Positions 36,491 to 48,691 of a stretch of DNA of 64,000 nt are shown here, in pieces. The stretch's first letter is position 1. Every line of letters begins with the position of its first letter. Made by a program: the position numbers and the translations under genes. The notes under the pieces are model-generated. The model was not told where the DNA came from. It worked only from the letters and a program-made list of their open reading frames with translations, and ran no database searches. The stretch spans positions 2,643,501-2,707,500 of the forward strand of contig JBBPUQ010000007.1 of NCBI GenBank assembly GCA_038501195.1. Reading direction: 5' to 3'. The DNA comes from Nemania diffusa. Its lineage: Eukaryota > Ascomycota > Sordariomycetes > Xylariales > Xylariaceae.

Positions 36491-37579
36491 AGCAAAAAGG
36501 CGTGGGATATGAACGACATGGCGAGATTTGTCTGCGAAGAGATGATCTTAGAGATTCAACCGAACAAGAGCATAGGTCGATCGTAGCAAGTTCGCACAAA
36601 ACACTTTACGAACCTTGTCAATATACGATAATAAAACAAGTCATTAAGTCAAGCGAAGACTCATCATAACGTTCTCACTCCTCAAATAAATCTATGTCCC
36701 ATTTTGTCCAACATCATGGTCATAAGAATTTGCAGCAGCCATTTGTATCCAACCCCTAATACTTATCCATTCTTGTACCGTATAATATTGAAACGCTCGC
36801 ATATCAAGGCTGCGTGAGAAATGCAGCCACATGAGGCTGTAGCATACAAGGACGGAGTCCCAAAGACCAGATTTTGTCTTCGGGTAGACTGGGCTGAACG
36901 CTCAATAAACCACTGCGAGGTACTGTTTCAATCTCTTAGTAGGTTGCCCAAGTAGAGCCGACAATCATAACTAAGTAACCAAGACTAAAGTGTAATTATC
37001 GCGGCGTTGAGGGCCTAGAACCAAGACGCAAAGCATTCGTCAGCGATTTGGCCTCTATCATCTATCTGGATGAATGTACCAAAGGGTGGGGGGAAAGTGC
37101 TTTCGATTGGTAGCTAGGTAGGCAATATCATAGCCACCGCATCAATAATAGCACATGTCGAGCTAAACTACGTTGTATTCACATTCAGTTTCCTTCCATA
37201 CAGCGAAGCTTGATAAGACCGACATCCTGTACCCCACTACGACCTTGACGCCAAATCAATGAGGTAGCTAGGACTTGGGCACAGCATGAATGCATACATT
37301 CTAGCAATTCATCAAAATTTTCGCCCAACGAGCCTTGTTATGACTACGTGATGGATGGCATACATGTGATGACACCCAGTAAGTTCAATTCCTTCGATAA
37401 CATAGTGTCACAGCAGCTGCTACCTAATTTACCCTAGAGTTAAAACGAAACGCACATTAGCAAGTATTTCTGTAATAAATGTGTTCGAACACCCGCCCTC
37501 TCCGGCATTCATTCTGCTCTCTTGCAATTTCTCCCCGGATGTCAGCACTATAAATCGCCCCCACCTACTTTTGAGCCTG
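36491..37579. other. Spacer with decayed repeat
   Basis: About 1.1 kb upstream of the STAND-type gene. Part of it (36750-36870) resembles the sequence just downstream of LTR-like copy A. The rest shows no gene. Confidence 0.5.
36750..36870 (+). repeat. Degenerate repeat shared with 45151-45265
   Basis: The two stretches share ATACTTATCCATTCTTG, a CGCATAT core, a GAGGCTGTA-GCATACAAGGA segment and spacing. Similarity is patchy, as expected for an old or RIP-mutated dispersed element. Confidence 0.55.
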
Positions 37580-39743
37580 ATGGATCCTCTGTCAGCCGTG
37601 GCTAGTATCTTCGCTGTCGTTTCGCTAGCAATCCAAGTTAGCGACTACGCGTTGAAGATTAAAACAAGCATCGAGGCAATAGCCAGCGCTCCAGCGGAAA
37701 TTTTACGACTAGGGGAACTCATAGGTAGTCTCTATCTTATTGCGAAGAGCGTTCAATCTGTATTATCACAGCTTGATGAGAAGGTGGGCAACCGCTATGA
37801 TGAAAGTTTATCTTCTAGCATACGGTCTTCCCTATCTGCTTGTGCTGCAACTACCATACAGATTAATGGAATTCTTGACAAAGCGAAAGGGTTTCACGAT
37901 ACAGAAACCGCCCGCTCCAGGGTCCTAACGCCATTCTGGCTGCTGTGTAAGAAATCGCGCATCGAAGAGTTAGAGAGGCGGCTTCACCAAGAGGTCTCAC
38001 GGCTACACCTAGCATTGACATTACACTCTATGTAAGTATGTTATTAAAAGCTCTAAGTGAAGCTAAGCTGAAGCATCCTATCTTCACCGTAGGTTAGTTC
38101 AATCCCGTCCCTATGACGGCGAGCGGCATTTTCTTCCTCTATGTTGCCACTCAAATGAATCATATCAAGCTTCAAATCTTCAACTTAGAGTCGCTTCCTT
38201 AGGCTCGGCAGACCACTCAAGTTATAGCGCACTTCGAGTTGGTAAAACGCTCCTTGTGCGAAAGTTCATAGTTTGTTACCAATACAAAGGGATTCTTGGA
38301 TCAGTCACTGTGACAAAAGACACGAAAATACTCGGGAATTTCAGGAAAGCAGCTGTAGCTTCTAGTGAAGGTTCACACAGATCGACCACACATAGGTTCT
38401 GCATCTGGCCAGCCTTTCTTTCGTGGGGCTTGAAGTGTCATTATATGAAACTAAGCCGAAATAGTCCGGAGATAGGACTCAGGCCCATCCATGTAATAGA
38501 CAGCCAGGTTGAAAAACACCTTCGACATCTTTTCTTCGATAAGGATCTAATTGGCTTAAGACGTGTTCTTGATAGTGGCGATATTACTCCATACAGCCTC
38601 GACAGATCTGGCCAATCATTGTTAACAGTAAGCTAGCCTAGGTTTCTTCAAAGGCCCCTCGGTTTTACAGATCCGATTGACTATGGTCTAGTTTGCTCAA
38701 CTCTACTTTGACGAAAATGCCGTGGTGTTACTTGCCACGGAAGGATGTCCGGTAGGCATCAATAACGTCCAAGCGTGGTGAACCTTGGATATATCAAGCG
38801 TTTGATTTTTATATCTAATGTTTGTATAAGCACGTCATGGGCTCCTTTCCACGAGGGTACATTCAAGTTATTGTGCTCTGCATTAGATCTTACGGAATTC
38901 CCAGTTGACGCAGTTTTTCCCGACGACAATACCTCCGTAGCTGCTTTAGGCTGGTACGAATGGTTCACGACGCAGTCACTACCGTATACGTCTTTCACAC
39001 TATCAGAGTGGCTAGGATCAAAACTGTACGTCGAAGCAAGAACATGGGCCAAGATTGTTCACGCAATCTTGACGTATAATTTCGACAGTCCCGACTTGGA
39101 GGACCATCAACAGCAACGACTCCGCTGGGAGAAGCTCATGATTCAGTCAATTCAACACGGAGCAAATCGACAGTACCTCGACAGATATGAGTTCAGTGCT
39201 GTGGGCCTCTGGATAAAATCTTACCACCCCTTAGATGCACAACGGATCATCGACACCTGGCTCGAGTTTCTCGAAAGCTGTGGGGTTAACCTCATTCTTG
39301 ATATCCAAGCAGAGGTATTGTTGTTTAAGGCGGCTCAAAATTTGCGTACGCCCGTGCAAGAGTCTGTGCGTCGGAGAAGAGTCCTCTTCCGTGTTCGAGA
39401 GTCTGGGAGGCCACAAGTGATCGTGTCTTGGGATAAAACCTATGCAAGAATGGCCGAAGAGGCGCTAGTTGAGTTCAATGATTTAGGTGACGATGAAGCC
39501 TTCTTGTCGGAACTGCGCTTTTCCAAAGGCAGTAAGAATGACTGGGAGAGGTTCTGGCCGTTCGCTTACAATGCAGCTGTAAATTGTCAGGGGGGCCACC
39601 AAGGGTGCTTTCGCTGCAGCCAGTACCAACGAAAAGCCGAGAGGAGGCAAAAGCAGAGGCGGCCTATGGGACTGGAGAAGAAAGGAGACATCACGGAATT
39701 GACGAATACCAATGTTCGCGTTCCTGGATCCTGGGCTGACTAA
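37580..39743 (+). CDS. Fungal STAND N-terminal domain protein with ankyrin-like region
   Basis: Residues 1-110 (MDPLSAVASIFAVVSLAIQV...) match the fungal N-terminal domain found on STAND/NLR-like proteins, a hydrophobic helical domain often linked to membrane-acting or signalling roles. My model has four exons: 37580-38031, 38093-38627, 38692-38751 and 38799-39743, giving 663 residues. The first two junctions are solid (GTAAGT...TAG, GTAAGC...TAG). The third (GTAGGC...AAG, 47 nt) is weak and may hide a frameshift. Around the exon 2-3 join, LRRVLDSGDITPYSLDRSG and YFDENAVVLLATEG look like one or two ankyrin repeats. The C-terminal 300 residues are unrecognised and end in a Cys/basic patch. No NACHT or NB-ARC ATPase is present, which makes it a truncated-architecture relative. 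Confidence 0.65.
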
Positions 39744-41693
39744 TTAAAAGAGAATGGTGATCATTGATTGCATCGAAAGGAGGAGGACGTTCTACCTTCT
39801 ATCCGTAGAGAACTCTAACCCTACCTAGGTAACTAGGAAAAAGCCTATACTAAAGAAGCAGGGAAGGTCTGAGCTTTGGGGGCGTATTTACCGAAACGGG
39901 CTTAGAGTCCATTACGAATAAGGGAGGTGGATGGAGGGGGCAGGTTATATGGTCCTTATCAATAGGTATCAGAATTAGATAGCCATCTCATTACCTATTC
40001 TCAAGCAGCCAATGTGCACTTTATACAGATTTCCGTAGTAAGAGCTGTATGAGAAGGCAGTGTTTTAAGCATTAAAATGTATGGAGAATGTTCTGACCGT
40101 CTTAATTAATGCTTAACTGAAGCTGTTCTGGTTCAAGATATGCGTAGATGATTTCCTATTCATGCTGTTGTGGCAGTACGGGTAGACTGGCTCCTGAAGA
40201 GCAGGGGAAATTGTTGGTTAGGCTTAGTCTAGCAGATCTACGCTAGATCTTCCCTAGTATCCTATATATTTCTAAGCTGATATTTCTTATAGGTCCCTCC
40301 GGGGACTAATCATCGTAGCTAGCCGATCACGCTGACCCCCGAGATCAAAATTCTACGGTTCTACCTATCGCTTTCTAAAAATTGAAGTCTAGAAATCTCC
40401 AGAAGTGTTATTATGACCTTATCGGGGACTCCAGAGCCTGGTGTATCTCTGGCACATGTTCCTTTTTGTTTTTAAAAGATAGAATAGGAAACTTGGTAAC
40501 CACTTTACGCGATGTTTATTATGAACTGCCATGGGTGAGTGTCAACACACCAGTAGAACCTCCAATATTAAAATCAGCACGCTGAACACCAGGCCACCTA
40601 TAAGAATATAACTCTGTCTTCGCACCATCCTAGAATGTAACGTGGATTGCTTGCGACCTCTTTAGTCTGCGACTCGGGCCCGTTGACCCTAGAAGTGGCG
40701 TGTAGCATCCTCCCACCCTCTTGCTCACTAGCCTTGGGACATTGTAAGCAGCATTAAATCATAATAAGATTACAAGATAGAGGGGTAGGAGATTAGGTTA
40801 TATCAGGCCTACTATAGTTTTACAGTGCGTACGATCAAGGCACTTCAGGAATCTATTGACTAATAGGCAGGCTTCGTTTAGTGGTGCTTCGTTGATTCTT
40901 TGCTGTTTATATCTAGCCAGCACAAAGTCTTTCCAGGTCTTCTATAAGTGGTTATACAGGCACGCCCTTTACACCGATGCGATTAATTCACTATAGAGCT
41001 TTTATTAAGTCTTTAGATGGCTATGTGGTTGTGATTTAAGCCTCTAGGGCGCGAGTGTATTCTGCACGATCTATCTCAATACCCATAGGTTTCCCTATTT
41101 GACTTGATAAGTGGAATTTGATATTTTTCATCTATAAATCTGATGAAATGAATGGTATATGAGCGTACATTCTAGCTTACTGACTATGACGGAGAGGTAG
41201 GAGGACTTGCTTATATACACGAACGAGATGCGTGAGCCCTTTTATCCTACACAGTACATGGAGTGACTACTTGGTCTAGCGCACTTTCAACAAAATCAAA
41301 GAGTACTCGGGCATGAAGGCCGGCAGCTCCTGCGGTTCTGTAACCTGGAACATACTACGTACGATAAGGGGGGGGGAGAAAGGGGAAAGGAACCTCCGAG
41401 TTCGGTCAGTTGTATCGTAATTTCGGTACTCTGAGGTCACCATAGGTAACTTTCTCAATGTGCGATAGGTTGTGAGGTACAGACTTTGGTGCCCGTTTGG
41501 CACATGCCATGCCACACGCCCCCCACACGCCACCTACATTGATTTCCCGCAAATTCTTGCCTTTCTCCAAACTTAGGAATCCTCCCTACTGAGTGCTGCT
41601 AGGTTTAAGCCACCAACCCTGGCGCTTGACCTAGTGGGAGAACTCCATAGAAGCGCTAGGCCCTTTTTCGTGCCTCTTTGAATTGCGAATGCC
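39744..41693. other. AT-rich gene-free tract
   Basis: Almost 2 kb with no credible gene. A CTACCTAGGTAAC motif lies near 39821-39833 and a poly-G run near 41367. Short ORFs here look like chance. Confidence 0.5.
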
Positions 41694-43002
41694 TTAGAAG
41701 GGCCACGGTGGTATTTGGTTTGTCCGTTCCGAATTATTCCGAGTAGTCATCCTGAGCAGCCCTAATGTCTTGTGCCAGACAGACGCACGCCGGAATACCA
41801 TCCATGAATCGCGTGCAATCATGGCATAGGGACTTGTTACATTGGTTGCAAGATTTAACTCGTAAGTTGTTATGTGTGAAGCAATAGCACTAGAACAGTC
41901 AACCAAGGTTGTAGAATAAAAGAATTAAGGTAGTCAGCTTACACATTTCCACACTACTTGACTCCAGGATCTGAATAGTTGAACGTATATCATATTATCG
42001 ACAGACAACTTGGTCGTTGATACCGAGAATAACGTGTGAGAGGGAGCAGCAGCTATGGTGTCCAAATATACAGAAATCAAAGGTTAGGGTGTTTCTAAAT
42101 ATCAGTCATGGTAACTAAATGAATAGGAGCGTGAAGGACTATTAATATTCAAGTTTGACGGTGCTAACCTTACCACTCAACAACAAAGTCACCCGTAGCT
42201 AACAAACCTGCCGATGAACCAGATAGCTCGTCAAATCCAGCGTTTGGCCCTCTGCTCGTATGATATGACTCCATAATGATATGACTCCAGAAATGGTCAT
42301 ATAGGTAGAACTAGTAAGGGTACTACGTTCAAGTGTTTCGCCGGTCACTCACGGCGCGTGCGCTTTGCTAAAGCGGCGGTTATAAGGCGGTGATTATGAA
42401 CTGTGGATATCGATGCTAAAACAAGGTGATACTTAGTTATAGGCCAAACCTGTTGTCCGTCATGGGTTCGTGGCATTCTCGTGGAGTGAATGGTGGGCAC
42501 TGAGCCAGCAACTTCAATATTGGAGCCCCCTTATTCGTTAGTCTGCTTTGGTGCCATGTGCATAGGGAGATCAACGTCCCCAAGGACGTAGATAGAGTGG
42601 TCACTACGGCTACATCGGTATCGTAAAGTCGAGCGACAGACTCTTTCCGGTATTTTCCCCCTAAAAGTTCCAGTCTTATATTCGATGAAGCGAAGCGTAA
42701 ACGCTATCTTATCAACCTTCTAGCCCTAGTCGCCTTGCCTAGATATATGCATTTGATAAAAGACTATCAATATGCTAACTGACGGCGGTTTCTTGAGGAA
42801 AGTCATCTTCAATGTCCTCTGATGTTTTGACTAGGTAAGAGCCAAGAGTTTCAGTCTTACTGGTAGTACCCAAGATGGTATTAGCTATTAGCACTGTCAA
42901 AAGGGAAACAAGTGACATAACATACGCGTACACGTGCGGCCTGGCAGTCACCAGCCATTGGTCTCCCGGTACATTGAGGCCTGACCGACTCTTGGTAAGC
43001 AT
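41694..43002 (-). pseudogene. Decayed membrane-protein gene
   Basis: Minus-strand coding-like segments occur in series. The first (43002-42784) starts with ATG and has a membrane helix (YVMSLVSLLTVLIANTILG). It joins in frame through a GTCAGT...TAG intron to 42719-42353, which reads YRCSRSDHSIYVLGDVD and PMHMAPKQTNE, then meets TAA at 42531-42533 and reads on in the same frame to a GTGAGT donor. Further fragments follow: RGPNAGFDELSGSSAG near 42240, SHTLFSVSTTKLSVDN near 42040, and YELNLATNVTSPYAM down to 41694. A 16-bp tandem duplication of GGAGTCATATCAT at 42265-42295 breaks the third join. The internal TAA is what a C-to-T change of CAA would give. A functional gene with further introns is not excluded. 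I do not recognise the family. Confidence 0.45.
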
Positions 43003-43653
43003 GCTTAAGCGAGAGAATGCACACTCAACACTGTGCTAGAGCTCGACTGTAGTACTTCGGGGATGTAGGTAAATCTATTCCCACAGACACTGCTGCCTAA
43101 TCAAAACCCAATACAAGAGAATGGCGTTGGTTATTGGTACCGGGGAGTTCTCCATTGTACCCGAAGGGTTTCCTCGTTGAATGGTTTGGTGTGTGTAAGG
43201 AAACATCAACTACAACATTCACCGGAGGAAGAAGACCCTTGGTTCTGGATAAGAGGCTAAGCCGCGCATATTTATGGTATGCGAGACCCCTGTAACTAGG
43301 GCGCCAGAATTCCTTCCTACAAGCCCTTCTAAAAGGTCTTCAAAAGGACCTTGCAGCCACACACCCTATCAAATTTCTCGGTATAATTGAAGCGTCATCG
43401 CTGTAGCTTAAACACATGTCAGAGGGTCGGCATTTGTGATTCAGACCAACCCACAGAGAAATAAATCCGCAATGTTGCCTTGTGAGAACCTTCCTCTTAT
43501 TCACGAGTGGTTGTAAGTTGTATACCTGTCTAGAAGCTAGCCTACTACTGATAACGTAATCTCAGTCTTTCGTTTCAAAATTGTGACGATGACCAGCGAA
43601 ATCAGCTCCAGGCTGGTTTCCGCATAGGCATCCTTTTGATTTCATGCGACAAA
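43003..43653. other. Divergent spacer
   Basis: A 650-bp gap between the decayed gene and the Clr5 gene, holding their upstream regions. No other feature is visible. Confidence 0.5.
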
Positions 43654-44584
43654 ATGCCAAAGCAGAGCATATACACATGCATATTTGCCGACTGTAAAGT
43701 AACGTTCGAAAAGGCTACCGAAATGATTCAACATTTGTTACACTGTCCTTGGTTCTGTGTCGGGAGGAGATACTGGTGCCACAGCTGTGAAACCTTCCAC
43801 ACATTGAAGGCGTGGACAGGTCCAGACCAGATGCATTCATTCAATCCTGAACCTTCTAACATATCGCCCACGGTGCTATTTGAAAGTGAAATGTCTCCTA
43901 CCTCGATTGGTTATTTCGAGAGATTCCTACAAGACGAACCACTTGTTGACCAGGGCAACCGGAGCGCAACAGGAAAACAGCGAGCATTGCCAAAGAGGAT
44001 CGATGCGTGGTTACAACATAAGACCGAAATATGCCGTCTTTACATAGAACGATGCCTACCACTTAAAGAAGTGATCAAAGAGATGAATAAACGTGGGTTC
44101 GAAGCAACGTAAGAATAATAAATCTGAATATTGACCATAGTTAACAAATCAAAAAGAGAAAAGCAATATAAACTCCAGTTCAAGCGCTGGCACTTCAGAA
44201 AAAACCTGAAGGTCCATGAGCGGCTTCAGCTTTTGAGAGAGGCACAACAAAGGGGAACTAAACTGCTCAATGAGGACGAAAGCATTACATTCAATGGTGT
44301 CAAAGTCTCATCGGAGAGGGTGAAGCGCCTATCCCGCCCTGGTAAAGTTACTGAATCAGGTATGGAGCCACAGAATTACCAAGCCCTAGCTAAAATGGTG
44401 TCCAATTTGCTATCCTTAATTCAACTTTCTGACAATACTAGCTGGTTTTGACGATTTTGATTCCCTTACGTGCCAGACGGAGTCCGATTGCAATTCGCAG
44501 TTCGATCTGGGGTCCAATCTCCCAAACTCGGAAGAAGATATCCTCAGTTCCTGGGCGCCAGTCGCTCCGATATTAACAATCTGA
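43654..44584 (+). CDS. Zinc-finger Clr5-domain protein
   Basis: Three exons, 43654-44108, 44157-44359 and 44442-44584, give 266 residues. The first junction (GTAAGA...AAG) splits and restores the Clr5 domain: IERCLPLKEVIKEMNKRGFEAT joins EKQYKLQFKRWHFRKN at about residues 116-172. The N-terminus carries a C2H2-like finger (Cys9, Cys14, His27, His30) followed by a second Cys/His group (CPWFC, CHSCETFH). The second intron (GTATGG...TAG, branch CTGAC) leads to an acidic tail that ends SWAPVAPILTI; ignoring it would give an alternative end at 44451. Clr5 proteins are fungal, DNA-binding-like, and often sit in accessory regions. The gene lies between a STAND-type gene and a HET gene. Confidence 0.78.
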
Positions 44585-46474
44585 CCAATTCCTAGGACAA
44601 TGGAAACACTCCATATAGGTTTTGCTAAAACCTAATCTATATGTGTAGCGGGCCGACAGTGCTGCATTACTACATTTCTGACAAATCGAATTTGTTCAAC
44701 ATAAATCGTATTTCTCTCTACTATTTCTCAATGTAACAATCAATTAGGTGCGTTAGTAGGCTAGGCATGTCAACCAGATCCAGTTATATAAATCAGGCCA
44801 GTCAGCTCAGTCAAATTAAAATGAAACGCGTAACAAGCACAAGCCTCACTTTACTACCCTAACGAAGATTGCGATAGTGAGACGGTGTGGGCGGCACGAC
44901 TACATGGGGAATAGGTTGATTAGGTCATCAAGGCCTAGTTTTCTTTTTTATAAGTTAGTTAGTCGGAGATAGTATTTTCTATTACATAGGTACACCTTTT
45001 AGCAGCAGGCCCTTTGGGGGTCTACTACACTAAAAATATACGATTGTTTTACCAGAATACTTATATCTATGCCCTCAAATCTCTAGAAGTAATTAAGATG
45101 GCCGTGGTCAGTCCTCTAGAGTGCGTTGTGTGTATATTGAACGCTTCGTTTCAATACTTATCCATTCTTGTGCCGTGTAATAACGAAAAATTCGCATATA
45201 AAGGCGGTGCGAGAGAGGCTGTATGCTACAAGGATAGAGCTCTAAATACCAAGGCTTGGTCTTGAATCGTCTAGTACATGTAAGCTAGACTACACTATTA
45301 ATTAGCGAAGCTAGCACTGCAGTGCGAGTTTCCAGGCTTCGAATTCAGTTGAAGGTGAACTTTTCTTGATCGGCTATTTTGTGAAGTTGAAGTACAAAGA
45401 TTTGACCTAATCTCGTGAGCGCGGTTTGCATTTGCGCAAGCTTAGAGGGCTATAATATATCCACGACTCATTTCGATATTTAGCTACAACTTTAATCTAA
45501 CATAAGACTCTTAAAGTTGAATAAAAGTAATACTAACCAATCTCATAATTAACCATGGCGTGTAAACATATTAATTTTAAGGTGGAGATCGCCCGTCATT
45601 CTCCTCGGCAATCAAACTCTCACGCCGAACTCCCAGGTTCACTCAACGACGACATTCGTCACGGGTCCGCTTTTGCAAATGCTTCTATTACCGATATACC
45701 GAGATAGGTTATGCTTGCAAGTGGCAAGGCAGTTTGGTCGACGGCCTAACGGGGAAGGTAAATTCTCCATGGACAGCCGACTTACCGATCTAAGGCTCTA
45801 GGCTGATAATGTTGGAGCTACAGCTTAGACGAGGGCGTTACTAGATTCGCGATTTTAACACCGCTTTAATAGTAGTCTTATTATTTGAGGGCTCTTTTTC
45901 ATGCTTCATAGCCCTTTTAGCACATGTTCTGTTATTACTATAGATAATAAATTGGATGTTAGGCAGATGATTGCTAACATCAACTCTACTGTTGACTGCT
46001 TAGCTATCGTTGGAGATTATAATCGACTAAGTGGTTACTATACTTACCTCCGAAAATCGGAGTATTTATTTGATCAGAATCGCGAGAAGTATTCTAGTTT
46101 TAGACCATATCTCACCTGCATTATCGCACCGGAGGCCGCCTGTAAGGCCCCAGGTTGCCTTACAACTGGACCAGCGCCAAGCCCTTTTCTTGGAGACGAC
46201 AGCAGCCAGGAGTCTAGAATAATCGGTAAGATGCCTAGTTGAATGCCTGAGAGGAATGTGGTATTAGACAATAATCACCGATGGTACATTCTGAGCGGTA
46301 GCGAAGGCGCAGCTTCCTGCGCCACGCCCAAAACAGGACATGTAGCCGACTGTCGACCTGCAGCCGAATAGCTTCATATGTATACTCAAGTAGCCTCCCT
46401 GCCTTGAAATTCAGATGATTTTTTAATTCTCAGGTCGCACTTTCCCAATTGTCAGAAAGCGCGTCGGTAATGTC
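44585..46474. other. Repeat-bearing spacer between Clr5 and HET genes
   Basis: About 1.9 kb containing LTR-like copy A (44879-45153) and its decayed continuation to about 45265. An ATG-initiated 113-codon ORF at 45901-46242 has no domain and no splice support, so I leave it out. Confidence 0.5.
44879..45153 (+). repeat. LTR-like dispersed repeat, copy A
   Basis: This copy starts TGAGACGGTGTGG (TG at 44878-44879) and ends GCTTCGTTTCA. It shares length (about 275 bp) and internal blocks (ACATGGGG, GGTTGATTAGG, CAAATCTCTAGAAGT, CAGTCCTCTAGAGTGCG) with copies B and C. TG...CA ends are characteristic of LTRs. Confidence 0.75.
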
Positions 46475-48338
46475 ATGGGGCTTGACAAAGATACAATCGT
46501 AAGGATTCTTTCATATATCAAATACGGCTCTTCCTTAAGATGAAGAGTGTTTTTATCCATCTTAATATCACATCATCTAACTATATATCTAGATCGGTGC
46601 CGCCTTGGTTGGCGGAGCTTTGCTCGAGGCGCTAAGTTTACGGTCACCGAGACGAAGGAGTGGACATCACGTTTCCGAGTCCTCTAGTAACGCGCGACAA
46701 CAGAATCGCCCCAGAACTAGGCAGTATAGTGCTGCTATTAATCCGAGGAATGAGTTCCAGTATCATCCGTTGCCGAGTCCCAAGAATCAGATCCGGCTTG
46801 TACGCATCGCTCGTAATCTTGGGCCGGAAGACCTGATACAATGCGAGTTGAAAGTGATTCATATCGCAGATCTGTCTTATGGGTACTCTGCCCTATCTTA
46901 TACCTGGGGGAACACCCGCCGAAGGATGACCATACTCTTAGACGGTGTGCGGTTCCAGGTCACGGAGAATCTCCATGGATTTCTAGAACACGCCATCGAA
47001 CGGATGAACGCGACCGCGTCATCTAGGGGGAACAGCAAATGGATGGGATGGTGGTGGATCGACGCCCTCTGCATCAACCAGAGCGACGTTTACGGAGAGA
47101 AGAGCGTGCAACTTGCACTGATGAGGAAAATTTTCACGCGAGCAAGTGAAGTGATCGCCTGGATCGGCGAAGCGGGTGACAACACAAAAACTACATTCGA
47201 ACGCCTGCGCGCCTTGCGTGCGCCAGATCCAGGGACGCGCCGAAGGCGACCAAGCCTAGCTGAGCAGCGCCTCTTCCAGGAGCTGCAGCAGGACTCCCGG
47301 CTGTCGAGCGGGATTGGCCACATGTTTAAGAAAGACTACTGGGACCGGATGTGGATCCTACAGGAACTGGCTCTCTCAAATCATACCATCTTGGTCTGCG
47401 GCATATACGAGCTAAAATGGAGTATCATGGTCGACTTCGCGATGAAGATGCAGTTGTCGATGAAAGGGAAACCTGCGCGGTCCGTGACGATCTTGGGAAG
47501 CGCCCAGCGAGCTGTTGAGAACGCGCGCAATGTATGGCTTATCTCGCAGCTCTATGACGACGAACAGGAGCCCCTTGATTTCAGTCTGATTCTATACCTC
47601 TCACGGCATCAGCAGGCGCAAGAGGCTAGGGATCGAATATATGCGCTCTTGAGTCTGGTACGTCAGAAATACGAGGATATGATAGGACCGCGGCGACAGG
47701 ATCAGTCTTCATGTCAGCTTTTTGGCCAGGTGGCTAGGATTGTGTTCGAAGATATGCAACGGTACCGATTCGAAGAAATCCTTGCACAAGTGCCCGATGA
47801 CTATCCTAATCGTGAGATTCTCCATTTCAGTGCGGATGCACGGAATAAGAGATTGCGAGCATTACGGTACACCATGGAGCGAGCGTCATGTCACAACCCA
47901 TTTGCCAGACCATCTCATCGCTGTCCCGGAGTCGACTGCGCAGCATCTCGCTGTACAATATACAATTGTTCAGGGAAGGATTGCCTAGACGCGTTGTATA
48001 GGTTCCTTGAGAGTATCTATGATAGAGCTACAGTATACACACGGTATTCGGGGAACCAGCAGATCGATTTGGGTGGGCATGAAACTGCAATAAGTCGCAG
48101 CAGGTCGAGGTCGCGTAGCCGCGAGAGAAGGAGCCCTAGCTCTGCACGACGGGCAAGGTCAAGGACAAGAATTGTGCCAAGGATAGTAGGGTTTTTGAGT
48201 GGAAGGCATGAAAGTCCAGAGAGGTATGGCTCTACAAGCAGAGGTAGATCATATTACAGTGGAACGGGAAGGGCAAGACACCCGCACCGCACTCTAGAGG
48301 ACTGGCCGCTGCCATCTCACTCACTTCTGGATATTTGA
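46475..48338 (+). CDS. HET-domain protein with Gly-rich N-terminus and Arg/Ser tail
   Basis: HET-domain proteins trigger heterokaryon incompatibility and cell death in filamentous fungi. The large open frame has no ATG before the HET domain. Joining a 24-nt first exon (46475-46498, MGLDKDTI) through GTAAGG...CTAAC...TAG (46499-46592) to 46593-48338 supplies one in phase, for 589 residues. The protein opens with a Gly/Ala segment, IIGAALVGGALLEAL, that resembles a glycine zipper. The HET domain spans about residues 104-265, with ALSYTWG near 108-112, WWIDALCINQ, and RASEVIAWIGE. A Cys-rich patch (CPGVDCAASRC) lies near residue 440. The last 80 residues are Arg/Ser-rich (SRSRSRSRERR). No NACHT or WD repeats are present. 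Confidence 0.85.
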
Positions 48339-48691
48339 AGAGAAAAACGGGCATTTTGAGAAAGGAATCGTAGATTTTTGGTGCTGCTAACCTCTTTAGG
48401 CCAGCATACCGCTTGTAAACTAGCTAAATATATAGGAGAACTTCAGACCCGATCTGACTTAGCTAACCAACCTATACCCCTTGCAACTATGTCGCCTGCA
48501 CTAGACGTTGAAAAATAAAATAAAACTAACTAGTGTAAAAGGCTAAATGTGCTAATATGTATATATTAACTATAAATATAATGTACAATAATTTATTGTA
48601 TCTCGTGGTATGGCATGGTGCATTTCTGATCCATTGTATTGCAGTCTGCTGATAAAGTTGCCCCTTTTTTTATCACTAGTTCAATTAATAA

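Noticed and set aside
45901..46242. ATG-initiated 113-codon ORF upstream of the HET gene
   Set aside because: No domain, no splice support, composition like intergenic DNA. It may be a chance ORF.
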